In this document: positions 53,901 to 64,000 of the stretch, in pieces
Layout: each line of letters opens with the position of its first letter
How positions within the stretch are numbered: the stretch's first letter is position 1
Assembly (NCBI GenBank): GCA_936440205.1
Contig: OW387136.1
Location: 32,035,927 to 32,099,926 of the forward strand
Source: Lepidonotus clava
Lineage: Eukaryota; Annelida; Polychaeta; Phyllodocida; Polynoidae
Length of the DNA stretch: 64,000 bases
Direction: 5' to 3'
Translations under genes and position numbers: made by a program
Notes under the pieces: generated by a model
What the model was told of the DNA's origin: nothing
The model's database searches: none
The model's input: the letters and a program-made list of their open reading frames with translations, nothing else

Positions 53901-56406
53901 GTGCCTAGGCTCCTGGTGTGTGGGCAACACCCACAGGCATCTCGACGCAGGGATCAGCCGACCCGAGGGGGAGATCCAACTCAGTCTCACCAACCCTTGG
54001 GGCATGTAAAACCGACTGCAACGCACAGAGCAGCCAAACCAGGTTTCTCTCAAGAAAAAAAAAAAGTTTGCCAAAGAAAATAAGATTGAGGGCATCATTC
54101 AGTTATAAGTTGCCTAGGCTCCTGGTGTGTGGGCAACACCCACAGGCATCTCGACACAGGAATCAGCCGACCCTAGGGGGAGATCCAACTCAGTCTCACC
54201 AACCCTTGGGGCATGTAAAACCGACTTCAACGCACAGAGCAACTACAACTGAGCACCTCAACACCCAAAAGAAAAGAAAAAAAGAAAATAAAAATTAAAA
54301 ATTAAATAAAATAAATAAAAAAAGCTGAAAAGGAAGAGTGGTACATGGATTAGGTTAAAAAATACACAGTGTTTGGTGCCAGCCCCAACCTTCGCTGAAC
54401 ACTCATGTGGTGAGCATACCAAATCTAAAGGCCAAAAGTCTCACCTCCAGTTATATGTGTCTCCTGTTTGTCTTGGCCCCTCTTACGAGAACAAAGACAA
54501 TCAGTAGCAATCAAGAAAATCATATAAAAAAAGAGAATTTGGAATAAAAATGAATTTTGAATGAGGTCCACCCTTAAGGTCTGGTGCCTAGGCTCCTGGT
54601 GGGTTACTTACAGCAACACTTCGTTTCAACGCAGGGATCAGCCGACCCGAGGGGGAGATCCAACTCAGTCTCACCAACCCTTGGGGCATGTAAAACCGAC
54701 TGCAACGCACAGAGCAGCCAAACCAGGTTTCTCTCAAGAAAAAAAAAAAGTTTGCCAAAGAAAATAAGATTGAGGGCATCATTCAGTTGTAAGTTGCCTA
54801 GGCTCCTGGTGGGCTACTTACAGCAACACTTCGTTTCAACACAGGAATCAGCCGACCCTAGGGGGAGATCCAACTCAGTCTCACCAACCCTTGGGGCATG
54901 TAAAACCGACTTCAACGCACAGAGCAACTACAACCGAGCACCTCAACACCCAAAAGAAAAGAAAAAAAGAAAATAAAAATAAAAAATTAAATAAAAAATC
55001 TAAAAAGCTGAAAAGGAAGAGTGGTACATGGATTAGGTTAAAAACTACACAGTGTTTGGTGCCAGCCCCAACCTTCGCTGAACACTCATGTGGTGAGCAT
55101 ACCAAATCTAAAGGCCAAAAGTCTCACCTCCAGTTATATGTGTCTCCTGTTTGTCTTGGCCCCTCTTACGAGAACAAAGACAATCAGTAGCAATCAAGAA
55201 AATCAAAAAAAAAAAAAAAGAATTTGGAATAAAAATGAATTTTGAATGAGGTCCACCCTTAAGGTCTGGTGCCTAGGCTCCTGGTGGGTTACTTACAGCA
55301 ACACTTCGTTTCAACGCAGGGATCAGCCGACCCGAGGGGGAGATCCAACTCAGTCTCACCAACCCTTGGGGCATGTAAAACCGACTGCAACGCACAGAGC
55401 AGCCAAACCAGGTTTCTCTCAAGAAAAAAAAAAAGTTTGCCAAAGAAAATAAGATTGAGGGCATCATTCAGTTGTAAGTTGCCTAGGCTCCTGGTGGGCT
55501 ACTTACAGCAACACTTCGTTTCAACACAGGAATCAGCCGACCCTAGGGGGAGATCCAACTCAGTCTCACCAACCCTTGGGGCATGTAAAACCGACTTCAA
55601 CGCACAGAGCAACTACAACCGAGCACCTCAACACCCAAAAGAAAAGAAAAAAAGAAAATAAAAATAAAAAATTAAATAAAAAATCTAAAAAGCTGAAAAG
55701 GAAGAGTGGTACATGGATTAGGTTAAAAACTACACAGTGTTTGGTGCCAGCCCCAACCTTCGCTGAACACTCATGTGGTGAGCATACCAAATCTAAAGGC
55801 CAAAAGTCTCACCTCCAGTTATATGTGTCTCCTGTTTGTCTTGGCCCCTCTTACGAGAACAAAGACAATCAGTAGCAATCAAGAAAATCAAAAAAAAAAA
55901 AAAAGAATTTGGAATAAAAATGAATTTTGAATGAGGTCCACCCTTAAGGTCTGGTGCCTAGGCTCCTGGTGGGTTACTTACAGCAACACTTCGTTTCAAC
56001 GCAGGGATCAGCCGACCCGAGGGGGAGATCCAACTCAGTCTCACCAACCCTTGGGGCATGTAAAACCGACTGCAACGCACAGAGCAGCCAAACCAGGTTT
56101 CTCTCAAGAAAAAAAAAAAGTTTGCCAAAGAAAATAAGATTGAGGGCATCATTCAGTTGTAAGTTGCCTAGGCTCCTGGTGGGCTACTTACAGCAACACT
56201 TCGTTTCAACACAGGAATCAGCCGACCCTAGGGGGAGATCCAACTCAGTCTCACCAACCCTTGGGGCATGTAAAACCGACTTCAACGCACAGAGCAACTA
56301 CAACCGAGCACCTCAACACCCAAAAGAAAAGAAGAAAAAATTAAATTAAAAAAAAAAAGAAATTAAAAAGCTGAAAAGGAAGAGTGGTACATGGATTAGG
56401 TTAAAA
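50943..56406. repeat. Satellite array, eight ~685-bp units
   Basis: Units start at the CACAGTGTTTGGTGCCAGCC landmark near 50943, 51624, 52310, 52995, 53680, 54364, 55048 and 55733 (steps of 681-686 bp). Each unit contains two related halves, each bearing GGGGGAGATCCAACTCAGTC and CCTTGGGGCATGTAAAACCG, joined by A-rich linkers. Short frames within it recur with the unit and are not genes. Near-identity between units shows recent amplification or homogenisation. Confidence 0.95.
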
Positions 56407-58029
56407 AGAGCAGTAATGATGAGATGGAAAGGGAGAAATGATGGAGGATGACGAGACAGAATAAAAGACTGCCTCCACTGCTACTACCTTTGCCGTACTT
56501 GTTGTCATTACTATCAATACCACTGTACCCACACATCAACAAAGTGTCAGCTCGTAAGAAAAATCAGTATTAAGAGGAATTACTCCGATCGCAAGTAACC
56601 TAATCTTTTTTTCCTGGCCGCGAAAAAAAAAAGTAAGCCTGAACTTCATGAGAGTAAAGGGAGGTTCATCCCTTCTGATTGCCCGGCCACAGCAAACAGA
56701 GAAATTCACCGCCACTTTCCCACACGAAATTCAAATCCCTCAAATTTCTTCTTCTCCTTCTAACCAAACACAAGGTTGACATGTCATGATCATCGGTAAC
56801 AGTAGCAGTAGTAGTTGGTTTGACAACAAGTAGTAGCAAAAACATAGCAGCAGTAATAGAAGCAGCTTCCTCATCTCTAGTAAATGCAGTGCTCCCGGAT
56901 GCCAACAATAAGCCCCTTCAATTTTCCACCCAATTCGATGACCTTGTGTTGGAGATGGACTCATGACCCTTACACTCCCTAGGCTCCCTTTCAGGTGCCT
57001 GGAAGACCCTCGCTTGTTTCAAACTGTCATAAGACAGAGATCTACTCCCAATACAATGTTGGGGGAGGAGCTGACAATGGCGATCCACTCTTTCCACAAA
57101 GATAGTAACCATCGAACCAGGGGAACATCAAAGAAGCAAATAGCAGCAGCCGGACTATATAGTAGCACTGACTTTGGTAACTGATTTCAGAGCCGATCCC
57201 AGTCCAACTCTGAAATTCTGTTACTGCTGGAGGGCCCCAACCACGCCAACCAGCTGTGACGAACCTTCACCCCCATTTTTTCTCTTTTTTTTTCTTCCTC
57301 GTGGGAGAAAAATAAAAAATGGGAGTCTGATGCTGATTATGCCACTCCTGCCGGTTAGCCACTTACTACTACCATTACTACTGTCTCGCCTGAAATGGAA
57401 CAGGCCGAACATTGTGAGTAGCAGTAACAGTGGTAGCAGCAGCAGCAACAACAACAGCAAAAAACCCAGCAAATTTGTCGTCTCCAGAAGAAGAAGATTT
57501 CTCTTCTTCTTGTCAAAACCTGATGTGGAGCTTACTGAAGTACCCTCCAAGTTGACCCCGAAAATCCGATTTCAGATTCAGTCAACATCAAGTCTGACTT
57601 GGAAAATCCAATTTCAGATTCACCAAGTTTCAGTCTGACCCTGGGAAATCGGATTCAGAAAACACCAAAACTGGTGTGTTCAACATTAGTCATGTGGAAC
57701 TAGGCTAATAGTTTTTATTTTTAATGCTTCTACATGTTTTGAAAAAAAGGAAATTCTCATGGAATCTTTATTAAGCAGCTAAATTGAGAAATTACAGAGG
57801 CACCAGCCAATCCAGTCATTTAGAACTGTACAATAAAAGTGATCAGGTTTTGGTTGAATGGTGAAAATGGAAGCAAGGGGGATGATTTACTTTTTAAATT
57901 TGAATAAAAAGGGGGAAAAAAAACAACCCTGAAATATGAGAGCAAAGTTGTAATAGACTATGTCAACTTTTAAAATGGTAAAAAAACAATAATAGGCTTA
58001 TGAGGTATAGAAGAACCCAAATTACATTA
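56407..58029. other. Non-coding stretch between satellites
   Basis: Trinucleotide-rich (AGC/GTA runs near 56800-56880 and 57420-57470) and AT-rich beyond 57.7 kb. The open frames at 57174-57638 and its complement are low-complexity (poly-Leu/poly-Ser) and unsupported. Confidence 0.45.
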
Positions 58030-58439
58030 GGTTTTTTTTAAAGCAACAGTGATGATAGTCTTAGTCAACCATGATCGACACACCCTTAGCTTCTAAAGCC
58101 CTGGCGAATTGATATCTCACTTGATAACCAACAGGTGACTGAGGCGAAATGTGCTATGACCATACACTCAAGTCAGGATAGTGGGGGAGGGCTGCTTGTG
58201 TCACAACCTTTTCTCAGTGTCTCCTTTAGTCCATCATTGCCTTTTTCCCTCCCGGCTCAGGACCATTCTCAACAACACTGATATCTACTATCCTTTTTAC
58301 CTGTCGCAAGTGAAACCATTCTGCGGGTAGAAGCGGGTCAGTGCAAGTCTTACAACCAGAACACTGAAGGCCAACCTTGGTCTGTCAACTGACACTCACA
58401 GACGTGACTCATCTTTTCTTTTCTGTGGTTTTCTCACTT

Positions 58440-58514
58440 GGCACCACCGGGATTCGAACCCGGGACCTTTCACACAGAAAGCGGATGCTTAACCAACTGG
58501 GCCACCGAGGAGCC
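58440..58514 (-). repeat. tRNA-derived module type 1, unit 1
   Basis: 75 nt on the minus strand. A-box-like TGGCCCAGTTGG and a perfect B-box GGTTCGAATCC are present, with a T-arm-like CCGGG/CCCGG stem. Acceptor arms pair imperfectly and the anticodon region is poor, so this is a SINE head rather than a working tRNA. Carries ACCTTT (plus strand) where later copies have ACCTCT. Confidence 0.75.
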
Positions 58515-59068
58515 TGTCTACTTGGGCCAAATGTCTCCCCCTTATACTGAACTTTGAAACTAGGTCAATGCCTACTTACTAAAGCTATAGTCTATATATC
58601 TCCTTTTTCATCCTGAACATTAAAAAAAAACTAGGTCATGACCTACTTACTAGAGCTACAGTCTCTGGTCTGGGCCCTTTTTTATCCTGAACCTTGAAAG
58701 TAGGTCATGACCTACTTTTAAAAAGTCCAGCTCACAGAGATTTCATAAAAGTGAGAAAATCTCCCCTTAGGACTGGTCGTAGGGCTTAGCTTGCCCTCAC
58801 CAAAAAGAAGCAGCATGCACTGCTGGTCCTTCTCCTTCAAACTTGGTGTCGATTGGTTAACCGATGGCCGAATGGGAGACAAAAAACCACTGTCGGAGGT
58901 AGGCCAGATTTCATTAAAGTGAGAAAATCTCCCCTTAGGACTAGTCGTAGGGCTTAGTTTCCCCCCAACAAAAAGATGCGGCCTGCACTGCTGGTCCTTC
59001 TCCCTCCGATTTGATCTTGATAGGTTAACTGATTGCCGAATGGGAGACAAAATACCACTTTCTCACCT

Positions 59069-59140
59069 GGCACCAAAGGGATTTGAACCGGGGACCTCTC
59101 AAATAGAAAGTGGAAGCTTAACCAACTGGACCACTGGGCC
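59069..59140 (-). repeat. tRNA-derived module type 2, unit 1
   Basis: 72 nt, diverged from type 1: A-box TGGTCCAGTTGG, B-box GGTTCAAATCC. Same orientation as type 1, about 630 bp away. Confidence 0.7.
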
Positions 59141-59871
59141 AAATATCTCCTCCTTATACTAAACTTTGAAACCATTTAATTGCCTACTTACTAGAGCTAC
59201 AGTCTATAGTCTGGGCCCTTTTTAATCCTAAGCCTTGAAAGTAGGTCATGACCTACTTAAAAAGTCCAGCTCACAGAGATTACATAAAAGTGAGAAAATC
59301 TCCCCTTAGGACTGGTCGCAGGGCTTAGCTCGCCCCCAACAAAAAGAAGCGGCCAGGACTGCTGGTCCTTCTCCTTCAAATTTGGTGCTGATAGGTCAAC
59401 AGATGGCTGAATGGGAAACAAAATACCACTTGTTTGAAGCAGCATTAGTAGAAACGAACATTAGGGTTTTTAAAGCAACAGTGATGATAGTCTTAGTCAA
59501 CCATGATCGACACACCCTTAGCTTCTAAAGCCCTGGCGAATTGATATCTCACTTGATAACCAACAGGTGACTGAGGCGAAATGTGCTATGACCATACACT
59601 CAAGTCAGGATAGTGGGGGAGGGCTGCTTGTGTCACAACCTTTTCTCAGTGTCTCCTTTAGTCCATCATTGCCTTTTTCCCTCCCGGCTCAGGACCATTC
59701 TCAACAACACTGATATCTACTATCCTTTTTACCTGTCGCAAGTGAAACCATTCTGCGGGTAGAAGCGGGTCAGTGCAAGTCTTACAACCAGAACACTGAA
59801 GGCCAACCTTGGTCTGTCAACTGACACTCACAGATGTGACTCATCTTTTCTTTTCTGTGGTTTTCTCACTT

Positions 59872-59946
59872 GGCACCACCGGGATTCGAACCCGGGACCT
59901 CTCACACAGAAAGCGGATGCTTAACCAACTGGGCCACCGAGGAGCC
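59872..59946 (-). repeat. tRNA-derived module type 1, unit 2
   Basis: Matches the unit 1 module apart from single-base differences; intact A and B boxes. Confidence 0.75.
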
Positions 59947-60498
59947 TGTCTACTTGGGCCAAATGTCTGCCCCTTATACTGAACTGTGAAACTAGGTCAT
60001 TGCCTACTTACTAAAGCTATAGTCTATATCTCCTTTTTCATCCTGAGCATTAAAAAAGAACTAGGTCATGACCTACTTACTAGAGCTACAGTCTATAGTC
60101 TGGGCCCTTTTTTATCCTGAACCTTGAAAGTAGGTCATGACCTACTTTTAAAAAGTCCAGCTCACAGAGATTTCATAAAAGTGAGAAAATCTCCCCTTAG
60201 GACTGGTCGTAGGGCTTAGCTTGCCCTCACCAAAAAGAAGCAGCATGCACTGCTGGTCCTTCTCCTTCAAACTTGGTGTCGATTGGTTAACCGATGGCCG
60301 AATGGGAGACAAAAAACCACTGTCGGAGGTAGGCCAGATTTCATTAAAGTGAGAAAATCTCCCCTTAGGACTAGTCGTAGGGCTTAGTTTCCCCCCAACA
60401 AAAAGATGCGGCCTACAGTGCTGGTCATTCTCCTTCACATTTGATCTTGATAGGTTAACTGATGGCCGAATGGGAGACAAAATACCACTTTCTCACCT

Positions 60499-60570
60499 GG
60501 CACCAAAGGGATTTGAACCGGGGACCTCTCAAATAGAAAGTGGAAGCTTAACCAACTGGACCACTGGGCC
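60499..60570 (-). repeat. tRNA-derived module type 2, unit 2
   Basis: Same sequence and position in the unit as 59069-59140. Confidence 0.7.
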
Positions 60571-61304
60571 AAATATCTCCTCCTTATACTTAACTTTGAA
60601 ACCATTTCATTGCCTACTTACTATAGCTACAGTCTATAGTTTGGGCCCTTTTTCATCCTGAAACTTGAAAGTAGGTCATGACCTACTTAAAAAGTCCAGC
60701 TCACAGAGATTACATAAAAGTGAGAAAATCTCCCCTTAGGACTGGTCGTAGGGCTTAGCTTGCCCCCAACAAAAAGAAGCAGCATGCATTGTTGGTCCTT
60801 CTACTTCAAATTTGGTGCTGATAGGTTCACCGATTGCTGAATGGGAGACAAAATACCACTTGTTTGAAGCAGTATTAGTAGAAACCAACATTAGTTTTTT
60901 TTTTAAAGCAACAGTGATGATAGTCTTAGTCAACCATGATCGACACACCCTTAGCTTCTAAAGCCCTGGCGAATTGATATCTCACTTGATAACCAACAGG
61001 TGACTGAGGCGAAATGTGCTATGACCATACACTCAAGTCAGGATAGTGGGGGAGGGCTGCTTGTGTCACAACCTTTTCTCAGTGTCTCCTTTAGTCCATC
61101 ATTGCCTTTTTCCCTCCCGGCTCAGGACCATTCTCAACAACACTGATATCTACTATCCTTTTTACCTGTCGCAAGTGAAACCATTCTGCGGGTAGAAGCG
61201 GGTCAGTGCAAGTCTTACAACCAGAACACTGAAGGCCAACCTTGGTCTGTCAACTGACACTCACAGATGTGACTCATCTTTTCTTTTCTGTGGTTTTCTC
61301 ACTT

Positions 61305-61379
61305 GGCACCACCGGGATTCGAACCCGGGACCTCTCACACAGAAAGCGGATGCTTAACCAACTGGGCCACCGAGGAGCC
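61305..61379 (-). repeat. tRNA-derived module type 1, unit 3
   Basis: Same as the unit 2 module; intact A and B boxes. Confidence 0.75.
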
Positions 61380-61931
61380 TGTCTACTTGGGCCAAATGTC
61401 TGCCCCTTATACTGAACTGTGAAACTAGGTCATTGCCTACTTACTAAAGCTATAGTCTATATCTCCTTTTTCATCCTGAGCATTAAAAAAGAACTAGGTC
61501 ATGACCTACTTACTAGAGCTACAGTCTATAGTCTGGGCCCTTTTTTATCCTGAACCTTGAAAGTAGGTCATGACCTACTTTTAAAAAGTCCAGCTCACAG
61601 AGATTTCATAAAAGTGAGAAAATCTCCCCTTAGGACTGGTCGTAGGGCTTAGCTTGCCCTCACCAAAAAGAAGCAGCATGCACTGCTGGTCCTTCTCCTT
61701 CAAACTTGGTGTCGATTGGTTAACCGATGGCCGAATGGGAGACAAAAAACCACTGTCGGAGGTAGGCCAGATTTCATTAAAGTGAGAAAATCTCCCCTTA
61801 GGACTAGTCGTAGGGCTTAGTTTCCCCCCAACAAAAAGATGCGGCCTACAGTGCTGGTCATTCTCCTTCACATTTGATCTTGATAGGTTAACTGATGGCC
61901 GAATGGGAGACAAAATACCACTTTCTCACCT

Positions 61932-62003
61932 GGCACCAAAGGGATTTGAACCGGGGACCTCTCAAATAGAAAGTGGAAGCTTAACCAACTGGACCACTGG
62001 GCC
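61932..62003 (-). repeat. tRNA-derived module type 2, unit 3
   Basis: Same as the other type 2 modules. Confidence 0.7.
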
Positions 62004-62698
62004 AAATATCTCCTCCTTATACTTAACTTTGAAACCATTTCATTGCCTACTTACTATAGCTACAGTCTATAGTTTGGGCCCTTTCTCATCCTGAAACTTG
62101 AAAGTAGGTCATGACCTACTTAAAAAGTCCAGCTCACAGAGATTACATAAAAGTGAGAAAATCTCCCCTTAGGACTGGTCGTAGGGCTTAGCTTGCCCCC
62201 AACAAAAAGAAGCAGCATGCATTGTTGGTCCTTCTACTTCAAATTTGGTGCTGATAGGTTCACCGATTGCTGAATGGGAGACAAAATACCACTTGTTTGA
62301 AGCAGTATTAGTAGAAACCAACATCAACCATGATCGACACACCCTTAGCTTCTAAAGCCCTGGCGAATTGATATCTCACTTGATAACCAACAGGTGACTG
62401 AGGCGAATTGTGCTATGACCATACACTCAAGTCAGGATAGTGGGGGAGGGTTGCTTGTGTCACAACCTTTTCTCAGTGTCTCCTTTAGTCCATCATTGCC
62501 TTTTTCCCTCCCGGCTCAGGACCATTCTCAACAACACTGATATCTACTATCCTTTTTACCTGTCGCAAGTGAAACCATTCTGCGGGTAGAAGCGGGTCAG
62601 TGCAAGTCTTACAACCAGAACACTGAAGGCCAACCTTGGTCTGTCAACTGACACTCACAGACGTGACTCATCTTTTCTTTTCTGTGGTTTTCTCACTT

Positions 62699-62773
62699 GG
62701 CACCACCGGGATTCGAACCCGGGACCTCTCACACAGAAAGCAGATGCTTAACCAACTGGGCCACCGAGGAGCC
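62699..62773 (-). repeat. tRNA-derived module type 1, unit 4
   Basis: As unit 2, with GCAGATGC where the others have GCGGATGC (plus strand). No type 2 partner is recognisable in this shortened unit. Confidence 0.75.
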
Positions 62774-63451
62774 TGTCTACTTGGGCCAAATGTCTCCCCC
62801 TTATACTGAACTTTGAAACTAGGTCATTGCCTACTTACTAGAGCTACAGCATATAGTCTGGGGTAAAATATCTCCTTATTATACTGAGCATTAAAAAAAA
62901 CTAGGTCATGACCTACTTACTAGAGCTACAGTCTATATCTCCTTTTTCATCCTGAACATTTAAAAAAACTAGGTCATGACCTACTTACTAGAGCTACAGT
63001 TTATAGTATGGGCCCTTTCTCATCCTGAAACTTGAAAGTAGGTCATGACCTACTTTTAAAAAGTCCAGCTCACAGAGATTTCATAAAAGTGAGAAAATCT
63101 CCCCTTAGGACTGGTCGTAGGGCTTAGCTTGCCCCCAACAAAAAGAAGCAGCCTGCACTGCTGGTCCTTCTCCTTCACATTTGATGTCGATAGGGTGACT
63201 GATGGCCGAATGGGAGACAAAATACCACATTCCGGGCTAGGCCAGATTTCATTAAAGTGTGAAAATCACTCTTTAGGACTGGTCGTAGGGCTTAGCTTGT
63301 TCTCAACAAAAAGAAGCGGCCAAGACTGTTGGTCCTTCTCCTTCAGATCTTTTGCCAATAGGTTTACTGGTGGCTGAATGGGAGACAAAAAAATACTAAA
63401 CAAAATCAGGAACAACACTTGTCAATTTCTGTCCCCATAAACAAAGGGCAA

Positions 63452-63457
63452 TTTATT
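63452..63457 (-). terminator. Poly(A) signal just after the stop of the edge ORF
   Basis: AATAAA on the minus strand, starting 4 bp after the stop codon at 63462-63464, as in the 41-48 kb genes. Confidence 0.65.
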
Positions 63458-63461
63458 TGAT

Positions 63462-64000
63462 TCATGAGGAAGCATTTTCTTCTGCTCTGTATTTCTCATA
63501 CACTTGATATCCACGCACCCTGTTCCTGCAATATGCGCAAGACTCCTTCCTTGGATGCTTGAATCCACTGTTTCTGCAGAAGCTACAGGTTTGTGAATAA
63601 TAAGCAGTGTATTTCACACAGTGCAAGTATTTCTCCCTCTCCAACTCCTCGATTTCCTTCTGTAGGCTCGTTGGCAGCTGGGAAGTGGGGATCTGTTCTT
63701 CCATGATCTTGTATAGCACCCTGTACCGGAGACTGCTCTGTCTTCTAGGTTCCATCTCTTTAGGTGCCCTGTAGCCAATCCAGCCCAGCTCCGCGTCTAA
63801 TTGTGTCATTGTCATTGGTGGAGGTAGAGGCTGCCTCCCCCTCCTCATCCTTGCCACAAATTCTTCCCATGTTTCTTTCTTTTGCTCAGGGAGAGTTGCA
63901 GGGAAGATCCAAGGAATCCATGGGGTTGGAGCAGTTTTACTTGCAATGCGACATGCAGCAGGAGGAGGTAGCTGCAGCCTTAATAGTTCCTTTTCTTTTT
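63462..64000 (-). CDS. Cys-rich zinc-binding-like protein, N terminus off the window
   Basis: Open to the window edge, so at least 179 residues. A Pro-rich start (PPPAACRIASK, TPWIPWIFP) is followed by a helical charged middle. Near the C terminus is a four-Cys zinc-binding pattern C-x2-C-x12-C-x2-C (TCSFCRNSG ... CAYCRNRV). No family recognised; the first half recalls Nanos-type CxFCRN but the required His and second group are missing. The stop-then-AATAAA arrangement links it to the virus-like cluster across the satellites; that link is inference. Confidence 0.6.
   Translation of the reverse strand, partial: KEKELLRLQLPPPAACRIASKTAPTPWIPWIFPATLPEQKKETWEEFVARMRRGRQPLPPPMTMTQLDAELGWIGYRAPKEMEPRRQSSLRYRVLYKIMEEQIPTSQLPTSLQKEIEELEREKYLHCVKYTAYYSQTCSFCRNSGFKHPRKESCAYCRNRVRGYQVYEKYRAEENASS

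Larger units (their letters stand above)
58633..63051. promoter_or_regulatory. Twelve AGGTCATGACCT palindromes within the satellite
   Basis: Exact AGGTCATGACCT begins at 58633, 58702, 59243, 60063, 60132, 60673, 61495, 61565, 62106, 62903, 62971 and 63040. It is the inverted, zero-spaced nuclear-receptor half-site (the palindromic thyroid/retinoid response element). Near-miss forms (AGGTCATTGCCT) also occur. Binding in this organism is not shown. Confidence 0.6.
58030..63400. repeat. Satellite array of ~1.43-kb units carrying tRNA-derived modules
   Basis: Landmark CAACCATGATCGACAC lies near 58071, 59503, 60936 and 62330, so the steps are 1432, 1433 and 1394 bp. The fourth unit is shorter and diverged. 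Each full unit has two tRNA-like modules on the minus strand and repeated blocks of GAGAAAATCTCCCCTTAGGA, AATGGGAGACAAAATACCAC and TAGGTCATGACCTA. It looks like an amplified cluster of tRNA-derived SINEs. Confidence 0.92.

Noticed and set aside
51179-56349. Recurring ~60-130-codon open frames in the 685-bp units
   Set aside because: They recur with the satellite unit in several frames, have low-complexity Lys tails and no recognisable protein.
57174-57638. Overlapping plus and minus frames of 110-154 codons
   Set aside because: Composition is poly-Leu or poly-Ser from trinucleotide repeats, with no homology pattern.
58440-62773. Functional tRNA genes
   Set aside because: A and B boxes are good, but the acceptor arm has mismatches, the anticodon arm is weak and the copies follow the satellite unit. 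SINE-derived modules are the better call.

Overview
The window looks like nuclear DNA of a marine invertebrate, most likely a mollusc or another lophotrochozoan. The grounds are a spliced cathepsin L gene with animal-type introns, AT-rich introns, a Ngaro-type tyrosine-recombinase retrotransposon, CR1/Jockey-like and L1/Tx1-like LINEs, MITEs and large satellite arrays. The species assignment is inference.

Region 1 (1-12.6 kb, minus strand). A C2H2 zinc-finger gene can be assembled from seven exons whose splice phases all agree. Its first coding exon is at 12.56 kb and it runs off the left edge of the window. Intron 1 holds a young-looking Ngaro element (7048-11759) with the classic split direct repeats A1-ORFs-B1-A2-B2, plus a hAT-like MITE and dispersed repeats. 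Region 2 (14.9-24 kb, plus strand). A CpG-rich promoter-like region carries a duplicated 120-bp hairpin and CLEAR-like E-boxes. It is followed by a seven-coding-exon cathepsin L-like protease gene, whose presumed 5' intron holds a 1032-bp Tc1/mariner-like non-autonomous transposon rich in one short iterated motif.

Region 3 (26-35.5 kb) is a nest of retroelements. It has a CR1/Jockey-like LINE with one in-frame stop, an L1/Tx1-like LINE on the opposite strand, and an LTR directly followed by a 758-codon open frame. That frame joins an unrecognised acidic leader to an intronless ankyrin-repeat plus SOCS-box-like protein. Region 4 (38-49 kb) is unlike the rest: five intronless, tightly packed ORFs with AATAAA signals at or just after the stop codons. 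They encode a 1392-aa P-loop replication-helicase-like protein, a 448-aa protein with a RarA/WRNIP1 C-terminal-like segment, a 250-aa protein resembling the DUF5662/HD-like family, an ankyrin protein and an unknown Ala-rich protein. Two tiny membrane proteins lie next to them. I read this as an endogenised fragment of a large nuclear DNA virus or similar element of uncertain family; nimavirus-like is one candidate. Its open frames look whole.

Region 5 (49.7-63.4 kb) is satellite DNA in three blocks: a 33-bp minisatellite, eight copies of a ~685-bp unit, and about four copies of a ~1.43-kb unit. The last carries tRNA-derived modules and twelve perfect palindromes of the nuclear-receptor half-site AGGTCA. 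At the right edge a partial Cys-rich ORF with the same stop-plus-AATAAA arrangement suggests that the virus-like unit continues past the satellites.
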